A stretch of DNA of 64,000 nucleotides from Streptomyces sp. NBC_01381 (GTDB lineage: Bacteria > Actinomycetota > Actinomycetes > Streptomycetales > Streptomycetaceae): NCBI RefSeq assembly GCF_026340305.1, contig NZ_JAPEPI010000002.1, forward strand, positions 248,001-312,000, read 5' to 3'. Each line of letters opens with the position of its first letter. Position 1 is the first letter of the stretch. The notes under the pieces were generated by a model. It was not told where the DNA came from. It did no database searches and saw only the letters and a list, made by a program, of their open reading frames with translations. Shown piece by piece: positions 8,237 to 16,621 of the stretch. Both the position numbers and the translations under genes were made by a program.

Positions 8237-9061
8237 TCAGATACGGCCCAGGACCTGGCCGAGGAGCTCGCCCATGCGGGTGGCGCTGTCGCGGCCCGCC
8301 TGGAGCACCTCTTCGTGGTTCAGGGGCTCGCCCGTCATGCCCGCGGCGAGGTTCGTCACCAGGGAGATGCCGAGGACCTCCGCACCCGCCTCGCGCGCGG
8401 CGATCGCCTCGAGGACGGTGGACATGCCCACCAGGTCCGCGCCGATCGTGCGGGCCATGCGGATCTCCGCCGGCGTCTCGTAGTGCGGGCCGGGGAACTG
8501 CGCGTACACGCCCTCTTCGAGGGAGGGGTCGATCTCCTTGCAGAGCGCCCGCAGCCGCGGCGAGTACAGGTCCGTCAGGTCCACGAAGTTCGCGCCGACG
8601 ATCGGCGACGTGGCCGTCAGGTTGAGGTGGTCGTTGATCAGGACCGGCTGGCCGGGACGCATGCCCTCGCGCAGGCCACCGCAGCCGTTGGTCAGCACGA
8701 TGGTCTTGCAGCCCGCGGCGACGGCTGTGCGCACGCCGTGCGCGACGGCGGCGACGCCACGGCCCTCGTAGTAGTGGGTGCGGCCCAGGAAGACCAGGGC
8801 GCGCTTGTCACCGACCTTGAAGGAGCGGATGCGGCCGCCGTGGCCCGCGACCGCCGGCGGCGGGAAGCCGGGCAGTTCGGTGACCGGGAACTCGGCATCG
8901 GGCACGCCGAGCGCGTCCACGGCCGGTGCCCAGCCGGAGCCCATCACAAGGGCTACGTCGTGGGTCTCGGCGCCCGTGAGCTCACGCAGGCGCGCGGCGG
9001 CGGCGTCGGCGGCGGCGTAGGGGTCGCCCTGGATGTCGTCCGGAATAACTGAAGCGTTCAC
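8237..9061 (-). CDS. punA: purine nucleoside phosphorylase
   Basis: A 274-residue trimeric-type purine nucleoside phosphorylase, which releases purine base and (deoxy)ribose-1-phosphate from nucleosides. Visible signatures are VALVMGSGWAPAV near the N-terminus, the phosphate and base-site stretch LGRTHYYEGRG, and VLTNGCGGLREGM and GPHYETPAEIRM further on. GTG 9061 was chosen over an upstream ATG at 9112: a -10 box TACTCT (9069-9074) ends 7 bases before it, indicating a leaderless mRNA, and the operator palindrome lies between the two candidates. The mutase gene follows. Confidence 0.92.
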   Translation of the reverse strand: MNASVIPDDIQGDPYAAADAAAARLRELTGAETHDVALVMGSGWAPAVDALGVPDAEFPVTELPGFPPPAVAGHGGRIRSFKVGDKRALVFLGRTHYYEGRGVAAVAHGVRTAVAAGCKTIVLTNGCGGLREGMRPGQPVLINDHLNLTATSPIVGANFVDLTDLYSPRLRALCKEIDPSLEEGVYAQFPGPHYETPAEIRMARTIGADLVGMSTVLEAIAAREAGAEVLGISLVTNLAAGMTGEPLNHEEVLQAGRDSATRMGELLGQVLGRI

Positions 9062-9098
9062 GCGGACGAGAGTAGCCGCTCGGAGCCTACGCGCGTAG
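9059..9098 (-). promoter_or_regulatory. punA leaderless promoter with palindromic operator
   Basis: On the minus strand the palindrome CTACGCGCGTAG (9087-9098) is followed after 12 bases by the -10 box TACTCT (9069-9074), 7 bases and the GTG start. The operator covers the expected -35 region. The same 12-mer is in the deoC promoter. Confidence 0.7.
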
Positions 9099-9173
9099 AT
9101 GACGATGCTCACGGGATTCGGATCGTTGCCTTGTCGTTTCCGACAAGAGGGGAGTCGAAGGGCCCCCGCACCC

Positions 9174-9611
9174 CTAGCAGGGGCGCTTGCGGAGCTCCAT
9201 CACATAGTCGTGCGGCGCCCCCGCGGACTCCGCCGCGTCGGCCAGCTCGCCCAGGTACCGCGCGGACGGCAGGCCGCCCTCGTACCCGTTGAGGACGTAC
9301 ACCCACGTCGGTTCCTCGCCGTCCAGGGTGTGCACACGGACCCGCATGCGGCGGTAGATGTCCAGGCCCACGCCCTCCCACCGGTCCATGGAGTCCTCGT
9401 CCATGGGAGCGATGTCGTAGAGGGCGACGAAGACCTGGGAGCGGGGGGCCTCCACGATCGTGGCAAGGGCGCCCTCCCAGCCCATGTGCTCCCCGCCGAA
9501 GGTCAGCCGCCAGCCGTTCAGCCAGCCGGTCTGGCGCAGCGGCGAGTGCGGGGCGCGGCGTGACATGAGCCGCGGATCCAGATTGCCGGCGTACGCGGCG
9601 TAGAGCGACAT
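9174..9611 (-). CDS. gamma-glutamylcyclotransferase-fold protein
   Basis: A 145-residue protein beginning MSLYAAYAGNLDPRLMSRRA, which fits the (Y/F)xxxGN..L signature of gamma-glutamylcyclotransferase-like folds. Residues around YDIAPMDEDSMDRWEG include the acidic region where the catalytic glutamate usually lies. ATG 9611 is preceded by a -10 box TACCCT (9619-9624) with a 7-base gap, so the message is probably leaderless. It is divergent from the LpdA-like gene. Substrate unknown; members act on gamma-glutamyl dipeptides or amines. Confidence 0.75.
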   Translation of the reverse strand: MSLYAAYAGNLDPRLMSRRAPHSPLRQTGWLNGWRLTFGGEHMGWEGALATIVEAPRSQVFVALYDIAPMDEDSMDRWEGVGLDIYRRMRVRVHTLDGEEPTWVYVLNGYEGGLPSARYLGELADAAESAGAPHDYVMELRKRPC

Positions 9612-9706
9612 GTGGTCGAGGGTACGGCAGCGACGAGGTGTGTCCCTCCCGTAACAGAAGTGCTCCGCAGGGCCCCGGGGCGAAGCACCTTGAAGCGTGC
9701 GGGACA

Positions 9707-11155
9707 ATGGAGTACGTGACTCGGATCGTGATCATTGGTGGCGGACCCGGCGGATATGAGGCGGCCCTTGTGGCGGCCCAGCTCGGCGCGGAGGTGACCG
9801 TCGTCGACTGCGACGGTCTGGGCGGGGCGTCGGTGCTCACCGACTGCGTTCCGTCGAAGACTCTGATCGCGACGGCCGAGGTGATGACCAGCTTCGATTC
9901 GTCGTACGAAGAACTCGGCATCATCGTCGCGGACGACACTCCGCACATCGACACCCCCGCGCGCGTGGTGGGCGTGGACCTGGGCAAGGTCAACCGCCGT
10001 GTGAAGCGCCTCGCGCTCGCCCAGTCCCACGACATCACCGCGTCCGTCACGCGGGCCGGCGCCCGCGTGCTGCGCGGCCGCGGCCGCCTCGAGGGCCAGC
10101 AGGACATCGACGGGTCCCGGAAGGTCGTCGTGCGCGCGGCCGACGGCAGCGAGGAGACCCTCGTCGCCGACGCCGTGCTCATCGCCACCGGCGGTCACCC
10201 GCGTGAGGTCCCCGACGCGCTGCCCGACGGCGAGCGGATCCTGAACTGGACCCAGGTGTACGACCTGGACGAGCTCCCCGAGGAGCTCATCGTGGTCGGT
10301 TCCGGTGTCACGGGCGCCGAGTTCGCCGGCGCCTACCAGGCACTCGGCTCCAATGTCACCCTCGTATCGAGCCGCGATCGCGTGCTGCCCGGCGAGGACC
10401 CGGACGCCGCAGCGGTCCTCGAGGACGTCTTCCGCCGCCGTGGCATGAACGTCATGTCGCGCTCCCGCGCCGCTTCCGCCAAGCGCGTGGGCGACCGCGT
10501 CGAGGTCACGCTCGCCGATGGCCGTGTCATCTCCGGTACGCACTGTCTGATGGCCGTCGGTGCCATCCCCAACAGCAGCGGCATGGGCCTGGAGGAGGCC
10601 GGGGTCAAGCTCAAGGACTCCGGGCACATCTGGACCGACAAGGTCTCCAGGACGTCCGCTCCCGGTGTGTACGCCGCCGGTGACGTGACCGGGATCTTCG
10701 CGCTCGCCTCCGTCGCCGCCATGCAGGGGCGCATCGCGATGTACCACTTCCTGGGCGACGCGGTCACGCCGCTGAACCTGAAGACCGTCTCGTCGAACGT
10801 CTTCACCGACCCCGAGATCGCCACCGTCGGCTACAGCCAGTCCGACGTCGACGCCGGCAAGATCGACGCCCGCGTCGTGAAGCTGCCGCTCCTTCGCAAC
10901 CCGCGCGCGAAGATGCAGGGCATCCGCGACGGCTTCGTCAAGATCTTCTGCCGTCCGGGTACGGGGATCGTGGTCGGCGGAGTGGTCGTCGCGCCGCGCG
11001 CTTCGGAACTGATCCACCCCATCTCGATCGCGGTCGACAACAATCTGACGGTTGAACAGATCGCGAACGCCTTCACCGTGTACCCATCTCTTTCGGGGTC
11101 GATCGCCGAGGTCGCGCGTCAACTTCACACGCGAAAGACGGCCGGCGAGGCCTGA
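9707..11155 (+). CDS. lpdA: LpdA-like NAD(P)H-quinone reductase (flavoprotein disulfide reductase family)
   Basis: A 482-residue FAD/NAD(P) flavoprotein. The N-terminal FAD motif is RIVIIGGGPGGYEAA and the NAD(P) motif is VVGSGVTGAEFAGA, with the FAD site TSAPGVYAAGDVT near residue 320. The redox-disulfide position reads GGASVLTDCVPSK: the first cysteine is serine (Ser42) and only Cys47 remains, so it cannot work as a classical dihydrolipoamide dehydrogenase. Mycobacterial LpdA likewise lacks the disulfide and reduces quinones. ATG 9707 is used; GTG 9716, 7 bases after GACAAT, is an alternative leaderless start. Confidence 0.85.
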   Translation: MEYVTRIVIIGGGPGGYEAALVAAQLGAEVTVVDCDGLGGASVLTDCVPSKTLIATAEVMTSFDSSYEELGIIVADDTPHIDTPARVVGVDLGKVNRRVKRLALAQSHDITASVTRAGARVLRGRGRLEGQQDIDGSRKVVVRAADGSEETLVADAVLIATGGHPREVPDALPDGERILNWTQVYDLDELPEELIVVGSGVTGAEFAGAYQALGSNVTLVSSRDRVLPGEDPDAAAVLEDVFRRRGMNVMSRSRAASAKRVGDRVEVTLADGRVISGTHCLMAVGAIPNSSGMGLEEAGVKLKDSGHIWTDKVSRTSAPGVYAAGDVTGIFALASVAAMQGRIAMYHFLGDAVTPLNLKTVSSNVFTDPEIATVGYSQSDVDAGKIDARVVKLPLLRNPRAKMQGIRDGFVKIFCRPGTGIVVGGVVVAPRASELIHPISIAVDNNLTVEQIANAFTVYPSLSGSIAEVARQLHTRKTAGEA

Positions 11156-11374
11156 GCGAGGCCTGAGCGAGGCCCCAGAGGCGTGCGTCGCGGATGAGGC
11201 GGCGCCCGCCTGGGTATCAACTCTGCGCAGGTCACGCACTGTTGCGGAGCATTCGCGGGGCATAGGCGGGGTGGGTAGGCGCGTATACCACTTCCGGTGT
11301 TGCCGTGCGAACAACTTCTGTAATTCGGCGCAAACTGCTGAAAGCAGACGGTCGTTGGGGTTACTGTCAGTTTC

Positions 11375-12352
11375 GTGTTCGCTGCAGAACGTCGCCAATT
11401 GATCCTCGAAATGGTGCGGGCCAACGGAGCGGTATCGCTCCGCGAGCTCGCCCGCGTCGTCCAGACCTCCGAAGTGACCGTACGGCGGGACGTGCGCGCG
11501 CTGGAGGCAGAAGGACTCCTCGACCGCCGACATGGCGGTGCGGTATTGCCGGGCGGATTCACGCGGGAGTCCGGCTTTCCGCAGAAATCACATCTCGCGA
11601 CCGCCGAGAAGACGGCCATCGCCGATCTCGCGGCGGGTCTCGTCGAAGAGGGCGAAGCCATCGTCGTCGGGGCGGGTACGACCACGCAGGAGCTGGCCCG
11701 CCGGCTCGCGCGGGTGCCCGGCCTGACCGTCGTCACCAACTCCCTTCTGGTGGCACAGGCGTTGGCGCATGCCAACAGGGTGGAAGTCGTCATGACGGGC
11801 GGCACCCTGCGCGGGTCCAACTACGCGCTCGTGGGCAGCGGGGCCGAACAGTCCCTGCAGGGACTGCGGGTGTCCCGTGCCTTCCTCTCGGGCAGTGGTC
11901 TGACCGCCGAACGCGGCCTCTCCACGTCCAACATGCTGTCGGCGAGCGTGGACCGCGCGCTCGTCCAGGCGGCGGCCGAGGTCGTGGTCCTCGCCGACCA
12001 CACCAAGCTCGGCACCGACACGATGTTCCAGACGGTGCCGACGGACGTCATCACCCGCCTGGTCACCGACGAACCGCCCACCCATGACGACCGCGCGGCC
12101 ACCGAGTTGCAGGCCCTGGCCGACCAGGGTGTGCAGATCGCCGTGGCGGGCGGGACCGCAGGACCCAACTCCGGAAACGGGGTGGATCCCGTCCCGGCGC
12201 GACAGCCGCGCCGGGACGTGCCCCTGCCGGGGCAGCGTCGTACGCATGGTGGTCATGGCAGCGGTGCGGGGCCGCAGCTGCGCAGTGCGGTCCTCGGGGA
12301 GCAGCCGCCCGGGGAGCGGGCCGCGCGGGTCGCGGACCTACGCCGCCGCTGA
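11375..12352 (+). CDS. DeoR-family transcriptional regulator
   Basis: A 325-residue DeoR/GlpR-type repressor. The winged helix (RRQLILEMVRANGAVSLREL, then VTVRRDVRALEAEGLL) fills residues 6-57, followed by the sugar-phosphate sensor domain with VVGAGTTTQELAR and VVTNSLLVAQALA. A Gly/Pro/Arg-rich tail of about 60 residues runs past the normal end of the family. The GTG start lies 7 bases after TACTGT (11362-11367), so it is probably leaderless. It overlaps the convergent TetR gene by 15 bp. DeoR proteins often sense sugar phosphates, which makes it a candidate for the deoC/punA palindrome 2.3 kb away, but this is inference only. Confidence 0.87.
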   Translation: MFAAERRQLILEMVRANGAVSLRELARVVQTSEVTVRRDVRALEAEGLLDRRHGGAVLPGGFTRESGFPQKSHLATAEKTAIADLAAGLVEEGEAIVVGAGTTTQELARRLARVPGLTVVTNSLLVAQALAHANRVEVVMTGGTLRGSNYALVGSGAEQSLQGLRVSRAFLSGSGLTAERGLSTSNMLSASVDRALVQAAAEVVVLADHTKLGTDTMFQTVPTDVITRLVTDEPPTHDDRAATELQALADQGVQIAVAGGTAGPNSGNGVDPVPARQPRRDVPLPGQRRTHGGHGSGAGPQLRSAVLGEQPPGERAARVADLRRR

Positions 12353-12973
12353 GTCCCTGGCCGGGGCGGGAGCGGGCTCGGCGGGCGCCGACCCCTCGGG
12401 CTTCAGGCCCCGCAGGGTCAGCATCAGCAGGCGGTCGGCCAACTCCGGCTCGTCCGGGGTCTCTTCGGCGGCCAGCGCGATCGCGTTGGTCAGCTGCATC
12501 AGGTCGCCGATGGAGACACCGGGGCGTACGGCACCGGCCTGCTGGGCCCGGATCAGCAGTGCCGAGCCCGCCTCGCGCATCGGCCTGCTGCACCGCGCGA
12601 GCGCCGAACTGTCGTCGTGCGACGCCGACATGAGCGCGCGCGAGAGCCCGCGGTACTCACCCGCATGAGTGATGATGGCGCGCAGCCACGTCACCAGGGC
12701 GGCGCAGGGCTGCGGATCGTCGAGCAGCGCGCGGGAGTGGGCGAGCAGGTCGCCCACCGCCTCCTCGAAGACGGCGCTCATCAGGGCGTGCCGGTTGGGG
12801 AAGTGGCGGTAGAGGGTGCCGATGCCTACGTTCGCGTGGCGGGCGATGTCCTCCAGCGAGGCGCCGGTGCCTTGCTCTGCGAAGGCGGTGCGGGCCTCTG
12901 CGAGGAGGCGGTCGTAATTGCGGCGCGCGTCGGCTCTTTGCGAGCGGGGGCGCTTCTGGGGCTCCTGTGCCAT
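12338..12973 (-). CDS. TetR-family transcriptional regulator
   Basis: A 211-residue TetR protein. The helix-turn-helix is at about residues 17-63 (LEDIARHANVGIGTLYRHFP) and the C-terminal helical domain carries the ligand pocket. ATG 12973 was chosen because GGGAGG lies 5 bases upstream; the longer frame to 13057 lacks such a site. It lies head-to-tail downstream of the biotin carboxylase gene but is separated by that gene's terminator. Target unknown. Confidence 0.86.
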   Translation of the reverse strand: MAQEPQKRPRSQRADARRNYDRLLAEARTAFAEQGTGASLEDIARHANVGIGTLYRHFPNRHALMSAVFEEAVGDLLAHSRALLDDPQPCAALVTWLRAIITHAGEYRGLSRALMSASHDDSSALARCSRPMREAGSALLIRAQQAGAVRPGVSIGDLMQLTNAIALAAEETPDEPELADRLLMLTLRGLKPEGSAPAEPAPAPARDSAAA

Positions 12974-13100
12974 GCCGGCCTCCCTGAACGTGCGGTGCTT
13001 CAAGTCTGCCCGAAGCGTGCGCACCGTTATCACCGGCTTCGCCGAGTTCGTCCTCAAACGCCGGACGGGCTGAATACTTGCTGGCCGGGCTGAATACCTC

Positions 13101-13133
13101 GTCGGCCGGGCTGGAATGTCCAGCCCGGCCGAC
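13101..13133 (-). terminator. terminator of the biotin carboxylase gene
   Basis: A perfect 15-bp stem, GTCGGCCGGGCTGGA (13101-13115) with 13119-13133, and a 3-base loop. It starts about 22 bases past the stop codon. Confidence 0.85.
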
Positions 13134-13155
13134 GCGTGAGACTTGCTCTACGAGA

Positions 13156-14928
13156 TCAGTCCTTGATCTCGCAGATGACCGCACCGGAAGTAAGGCTCGC
13201 GCCCACCTCCGCCGTGAAGCCCTTGATCGTGCCGGAGCGGTGGGCGTTGAGGGGCTGCTCCATCTTCATGGCCTCAAGGACCACGACGAGGTCGCCCTCC
13301 TTGACCTCCTGGCCCTCCTCGACGGCGATCTTGACGATCGTGCCCTGCATCGGAGAGGCGAGGGTGTCGCCGGACGCCGCCGGGCCCGACTTCTTCGCCG
13401 CGCGCCGCTTGGGGCGGGCGCCGCCCGCCGCCGCGGTGCGGGCGATGGTCATGCCCAGGGAGGACGGCAGGGAGACCTCGAGGCGCTTGCCGCCGACCTC
13501 GACGACGACCGTCTCGCGGCCCGGCTCCTCGTCCGTCTCGGTGTCCGCGGGAGCCGCGAACGCCGGGATCTCATTGACGAACTCGGTCTCGATCCAGCGG
13601 GTGTGGACCGTGAACGGGTTGTTGGAGCCGGTCAGTTCGGGGGCGAACGCCGGGTCCACGACCACCGCGCGGTGGAACGGGATGGCCGTGGCCATGCCCT
13701 CCACGTTGAACTCCGCGAGGGCGCGGGCGGCCCGCTGCAGGGCCTGCTGGCGCGTGGCGCCGGTGACGACCAGCTTGGCCAGGAGCGAGTCCCAGGCCGG
13801 GCCGATCACCGAGCCGGACTCCACGCCCGCGTCCAGGCGCACGCCCGGACCCGACGGCGGCGCGAAGGTGGTGACGGTGCCGGGCGCGGGCAGGAAGCCC
13901 CGGCCCGGGTCCTCGCCGTTGATGCGGAACTCGAAGGAGTGGCCGCGCAGTTGCGGGTCGCCGTAGCCCAGTTCCTCGCCGTCGGCGATGCGGAACATCT
14001 CGCGGACCAGGTCGATGCCGGTGACCTCTTCGGTGACCGGGTGCTCCACCTGCAGACGGGTGTTGACCTCCAGGAAGGAGATCGTGCCGTCGACGCCGAC
14101 GAGGAACTCGACGGTGCCGGCGCCCACGTACCCGGCTTCCTTGAGGATCGCCTTCGACGCCGCGTACAGCTCGGCGTTCTGCGCCTCGCTCAGGAACGGC
14201 GCGGGCGCCTCCTCGACGAGCTTCTGGTGGCGGCGCTGCAGCGAGCAGTCACGGGTGGACACGACGACCACGTTGCCGTGCTTGTCGGCCAGGCACTGGG
14301 TCTCCACGTGCCGCGGCTTGTCCAGGTAGCGCTCCACGAAGCACTCGCCGCGGCCGAAGGCGGCCACGGCCTCGCGCACCGCGGAGTCGTACAGCTCGGG
14401 GACTTCCTCGAGCGTGCGGGCGACCTTCAGGCCGCGCCCGCCGCCGCCGAAGGCGGCCTTGATCGCGATGGGCAGGCCGTTCGCCTCGGCGAAGGCGACG
14501 ACCTCGTCGGCGCCGGACACCGGGTCGGGCGTACCGGCCACCAGCGGGGCACCCGCGCGCTGCGCGATGTGCCGGGCGGCAACCTTGTCACCCAGGTCAC
14601 GGATGGCCTGCGGCGGCGGACCGATCCAGATCAGGCCCGCGTCGAGCACGGCCTGCGCGAAATCGGCGTTCTCCGACAGGAAGCCATAGCCGGGGTGGAC
14701 CGCGTCCGCCCCCGCGTCCTTGGCCGCGGCCAGCACCTTGGAAATGTCCAGGTAGCTGGTGGCCGGAGTGTCACCGCCCAGGGCGAACGCCTCATCTGCC
14801 GCACGTACATGCAGAGCGTCCCGGTCAGGATCTGCGTAGACGGCTACGCTCGCGATCCCTGCATCCCGGCATGCCCGAGCAACGCGGACAGCGATTTCGC
14901 CACGGTTGGCGATGAGCACCTTGCGCAC
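13156..14928 (-). CDS. accA2: acyl-CoA carboxylase alpha subunit (biotin carboxylase plus carrier domain)
   Basis: A 590-residue subunit that carboxylates its own biotin with bicarbonate and ATP, supplying carboxybiotin to a carboxyltransferase beta subunit. The biotin carboxylase domain starts MRKVLIANRGEIAVRVARAC and includes the ATP-grasp loop FGGGGRGLK and the HVETQCLADKHGNVV and LEVNTRLQVEHPVTE motifs. The C-terminal carrier domain has the biotinylation site EAMKMEQ. The GTG start is preceded by AAGGAGG with about 8 bases spacing. The beta and epsilon subunits and biotin ligase are encoded 2-5 kb away, so this window holds all parts of a propionyl/acetyl-CoA carboxylase. The paralogue number in the symbol is by synteny from memory. 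Confidence 0.93.
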   Translation of the reverse strand: MRKVLIANRGEIAVRVARACRDAGIASVAVYADPDRDALHVRAADEAFALGGDTPATSYLDISKVLAAAKDAGADAVHPGYGFLSENADFAQAVLDAGLIWIGPPPQAIRDLGDKVAARHIAQRAGAPLVAGTPDPVSGADEVVAFAEANGLPIAIKAAFGGGGRGLKVARTLEEVPELYDSAVREAVAAFGRGECFVERYLDKPRHVETQCLADKHGNVVVVSTRDCSLQRRHQKLVEEAPAPFLSEAQNAELYAASKAILKEAGYVGAGTVEFLVGVDGTISFLEVNTRLQVEHPVTEEVTGIDLVREMFRIADGEELGYGDPQLRGHSFEFRINGEDPGRGFLPAPGTVTTFAPPSGPGVRLDAGVESGSVIGPAWDSLLAKLVVTGATRQQALQRAARALAEFNVEGMATAIPFHRAVVVDPAFAPELTGSNNPFTVHTRWIETEFVNEIPAFAAPADTETDEEPGRETVVVEVGGKRLEVSLPSSLGMTIARTAAAGGARPKRRAAKKSGPAASGDTLASPMQGTIVKIAVEEGQEVKEGDLVVVLEAMKMEQPLNAHRSGTIKGFTAEVGASLTSGAVICEIKD

Positions 14929-15278
14929 GATGGCTCCCTCCTTGAAACAAGCCGAGTTTAGGGACTGCCGACACGGGCTTACGACCCGTCCCCAATGGTG
15001 AGCTTGCCCACACGGAGTGTCACCCGAGGTTGGCTAGGCCCGCGAAATCCCTTGTCGTACCACGGTACGCAGGGTCCCTCCCCGGCAGCGTAGCCCGCGG
15101 ATGTGGTCTAGGTCTCTGTGAGAGCGCCCTGCGGCGGAGCGGCAATCTTTGTGGAGTCCCTACGAATGGCCCAATGATTCTTTGCCTTCGGCAGAGCCCT
15201 TGTCCCCCGGTTTACCCGTTAGTAGCGTTCGCGATGTCTTGCACGTACTAGGGGTAACAGCGGAAGAGGGTGGGCGCC
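14929..15278. other. 350-bp divergent intergenic region
   Basis: The control region between the divergent biotin carboxylase gene and the small membrane protein gene. It contains an imperfect dyad at 15049-15074 (CCCT...CGTACCACGGTACG...AGGG), whose core is two 6-bp arms around two bases. No open frame with a ribosome site and no RNA gene is evident. Confidence 0.5.
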
Positions 15279-15755
15279 GTGGCGCGTAGACCGGTGGCCT
15301 GGGTGGGCGCGATCGTGCTCTTTGCGGAGGCGGTCGGCATCGCACTCCTCAACTGGTTCCTCGGGCTCGTCGTGGACAAGCAGGACATGTCCCTCGCGGG
15401 CCTCGACCCGCGGGCGATGACCGTGTCGACCTGGATCGCGGGCGGCCTCTTCGGCCTGTATCTCGCGCTCTGCGGCGTCATCCTGCTGCGCTCCGCCATC
15501 GGCGACCGCGCGCCGGGCCGCTTCGGGCGGCTGCTCCTGATCAGCGCCGCCGTCGTGCACGGAATGCTCGGCGCGTTCTCGGTCGGCCTGGTGGGCTGGC
15601 CCGCGTTCGTCTTCATGATGGTCGTGCTCGGCCTGATCGTCCTGACGCTGGTGGCATACGACAAGAAGGCGCAGGACGAGGCCGACGCACCGCGGGACGG
15701 CAAGGCCGCGGCGAGCAACGGGACGCCCGAGAACGGCGCCCCGCAGCCCGCCTGA
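15279..15755 (+). CDS. conserved four-helix membrane protein
   Basis: A 158-residue integral membrane protein with about four hydrophobic helices (for example VGAIVLFAEAVGIALLNWFL and AFVFMMVVLGLIVLTLVAYD) and a polar Ala/Asp/Glu-rich C-terminal tail. GTG 15279 is preferred over GTG 15270 because the GAAGAGG ribosome site lies at a workable distance from the former only. It stands between the biotin carboxylase and maf. No function is recognisable. Confidence 0.7.
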   Translation: MARRPVAWVGAIVLFAEAVGIALLNWFLGLVVDKQDMSLAGLDPRAMTVSTWIAGGLFGLYLALCGVILLRSAIGDRAPGRFGRLLLISAAVVHGMLGAFSVGLVGWPAFVFMMVVLGLIVLTLVAYDKKAQDEADAPRDGKAAASNGTPENGAPQPA

Positions 15756-15764
15756 GCGCCTCTC

Positions 15765-16382
15765 CTAGGCGTCCCACAACTCCGTGATGCCGACGCCCAG
15801 TTCGGCGAGCAGACGGCGAAGCAGGGGCATCGAGAGGCCGATCACGTTGCCGTGGTCGCCGTCGATGCCGTCGATGAACGGCGCCGAGCGGCCGTCCAGC
15901 GTGAACGCGCCCGCCACGTGCAGCGGTTCGCCGCTCGCCACGTACGCGGCGATCTCCGCGTCCGAGGGGTCGCCGAAGCGGACCACGGTCGACGCGACCG
16001 CCGACACATGGCGGCCCGAGACCGTGTCGTACACGCTGTGGCCGGTCTGCAGGACGCCCGCGCGGCCGCGCATGGACTTCCAGCGCGCGGTGGCCTCCTC
16101 GGCGTCCGCGGGCTTGCCGAGCGCCTCTCCGTCCAGTTCGAGGACGGAGTCGCAGCCGATGACGATGGCGCCCTTCACGTCCGGGCGCGCGGAGACGACC
16201 GAGGCCTTGGCCTCGGCCAGGGCCAGCGCGAGCTCGGCGGGGGTCGGTGCGGAGACGGCGTCCTCGTCGACCCCGCTGACGACCACCTCGGGGGCGAGGC
16301 CGGCCTGGCGGAGCAGGCCGAGCCGGGCGGGGGACTTGGACGCGAGGACGAGACGGCGGGGCCCTCGGGGCTGATCACTCAT
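15765..16382 (-). CDS. maf: Maf-family nucleotide pyrophosphatase
   Basis: A 205-residue Maf protein that hydrolyses non-canonical or modified nucleoside triphosphates to monophosphates. The signature RRLVLASKSPARLGLLRQAG is at residues 9-28, with the conserved acidic site GCDSVLELDG and TGHSVYDTVSG further on. ATG 16382 is preceded by a -10 box TAACCT (16389-16394) with a 6-base gap, so the transcript is probably leaderless. The gene order carboxylase-maf-mmpB-epsilon-beta is typical of streptomycetes. Confidence 0.92.
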   Translation of the reverse strand: MSDQPRGPRRLVLASKSPARLGLLRQAGLAPEVVVSGVDEDAVSAPTPAELALALAEAKASVVSARPDVKGAIVIGCDSVLELDGEALGKPADAEEATARWKSMRGRAGVLQTGHSVYDTVSGRHVSAVASTVVRFGDPSDAEIAAYVASGEPLHVAGAFTLDGRSAPFIDGIDGDHGNVIGLSMPLLRRLLAELGVGITELWDA

Positions 16383-16407
16383 GCCGTCAGGTTAGCGAGG
16401 CGCGACC

Positions 16408-16536
16408 TCAGTGCATGCCCAGGACGAACATGGCGATCACCATCGCCAGGGCGAGGACGAGCCCCGCACGGCGCATCTTCGCCTGCATGTCCCGCATGTC
16501 CTTGGGCGGGTTGTTCTCCGGGTCGGACCACAGCAT
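16408..16536 (-). CDS. mmpB: small morphogenic membrane protein (MmpB-like)
   Basis: A 42-residue protein. A polar acidic/basic N-terminus (MLWSDPENNPPKDMRDMQAK) is followed by a single transmembrane helix (residues about 23-41) ending in GMH. Size, sequence and position between maf and the epsilon-subunit gene match what I remember as MmpB, a small membrane protein linked to Streptomyces morphogenesis. No strong ribosome site is visible (CGGGTC directly upstream). The gene is easily missed because of its length. Confidence 0.72.
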   Translation of the reverse strand: MLWSDPENNPPKDMRDMQAKMRRAGLVLALAMVIAMFVLGMH

Positions 16537-16559
16537 GACCCGATACTGCGGGCGGCGGC

Positions 16560-16597
16560 GCCGGGGCGCCTGAGTACGCGTACTCAGGCGCCCCGGC
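16560..16597. terminator. 38-bp perfect palindrome (terminator)
   Basis: A perfect uninterrupted palindrome with arms GCCGGGGCGCCTGAGTACG at 16560-16578 and its complement at 16579-16597. It follows the epsilon-subunit gene on the minus strand and precedes mmpB, so it probably ends the beta-epsilon transcript. With no loop bases it can also extrude as a cruciform. Confidence 0.75.
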
Positions 16598-16621
16598 CCG
16601 TACCGCTCATTTTCTTGCGCC

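Noticed and set aside
11274..11289. GGTAGGCGCGTATACC before the deoR gene as a third copy of the deoC/punA operator
   Set aside because: The outer arms match but the centre is offset (G-C instead of C-G) and four positions fail; it is not the same palindrome.
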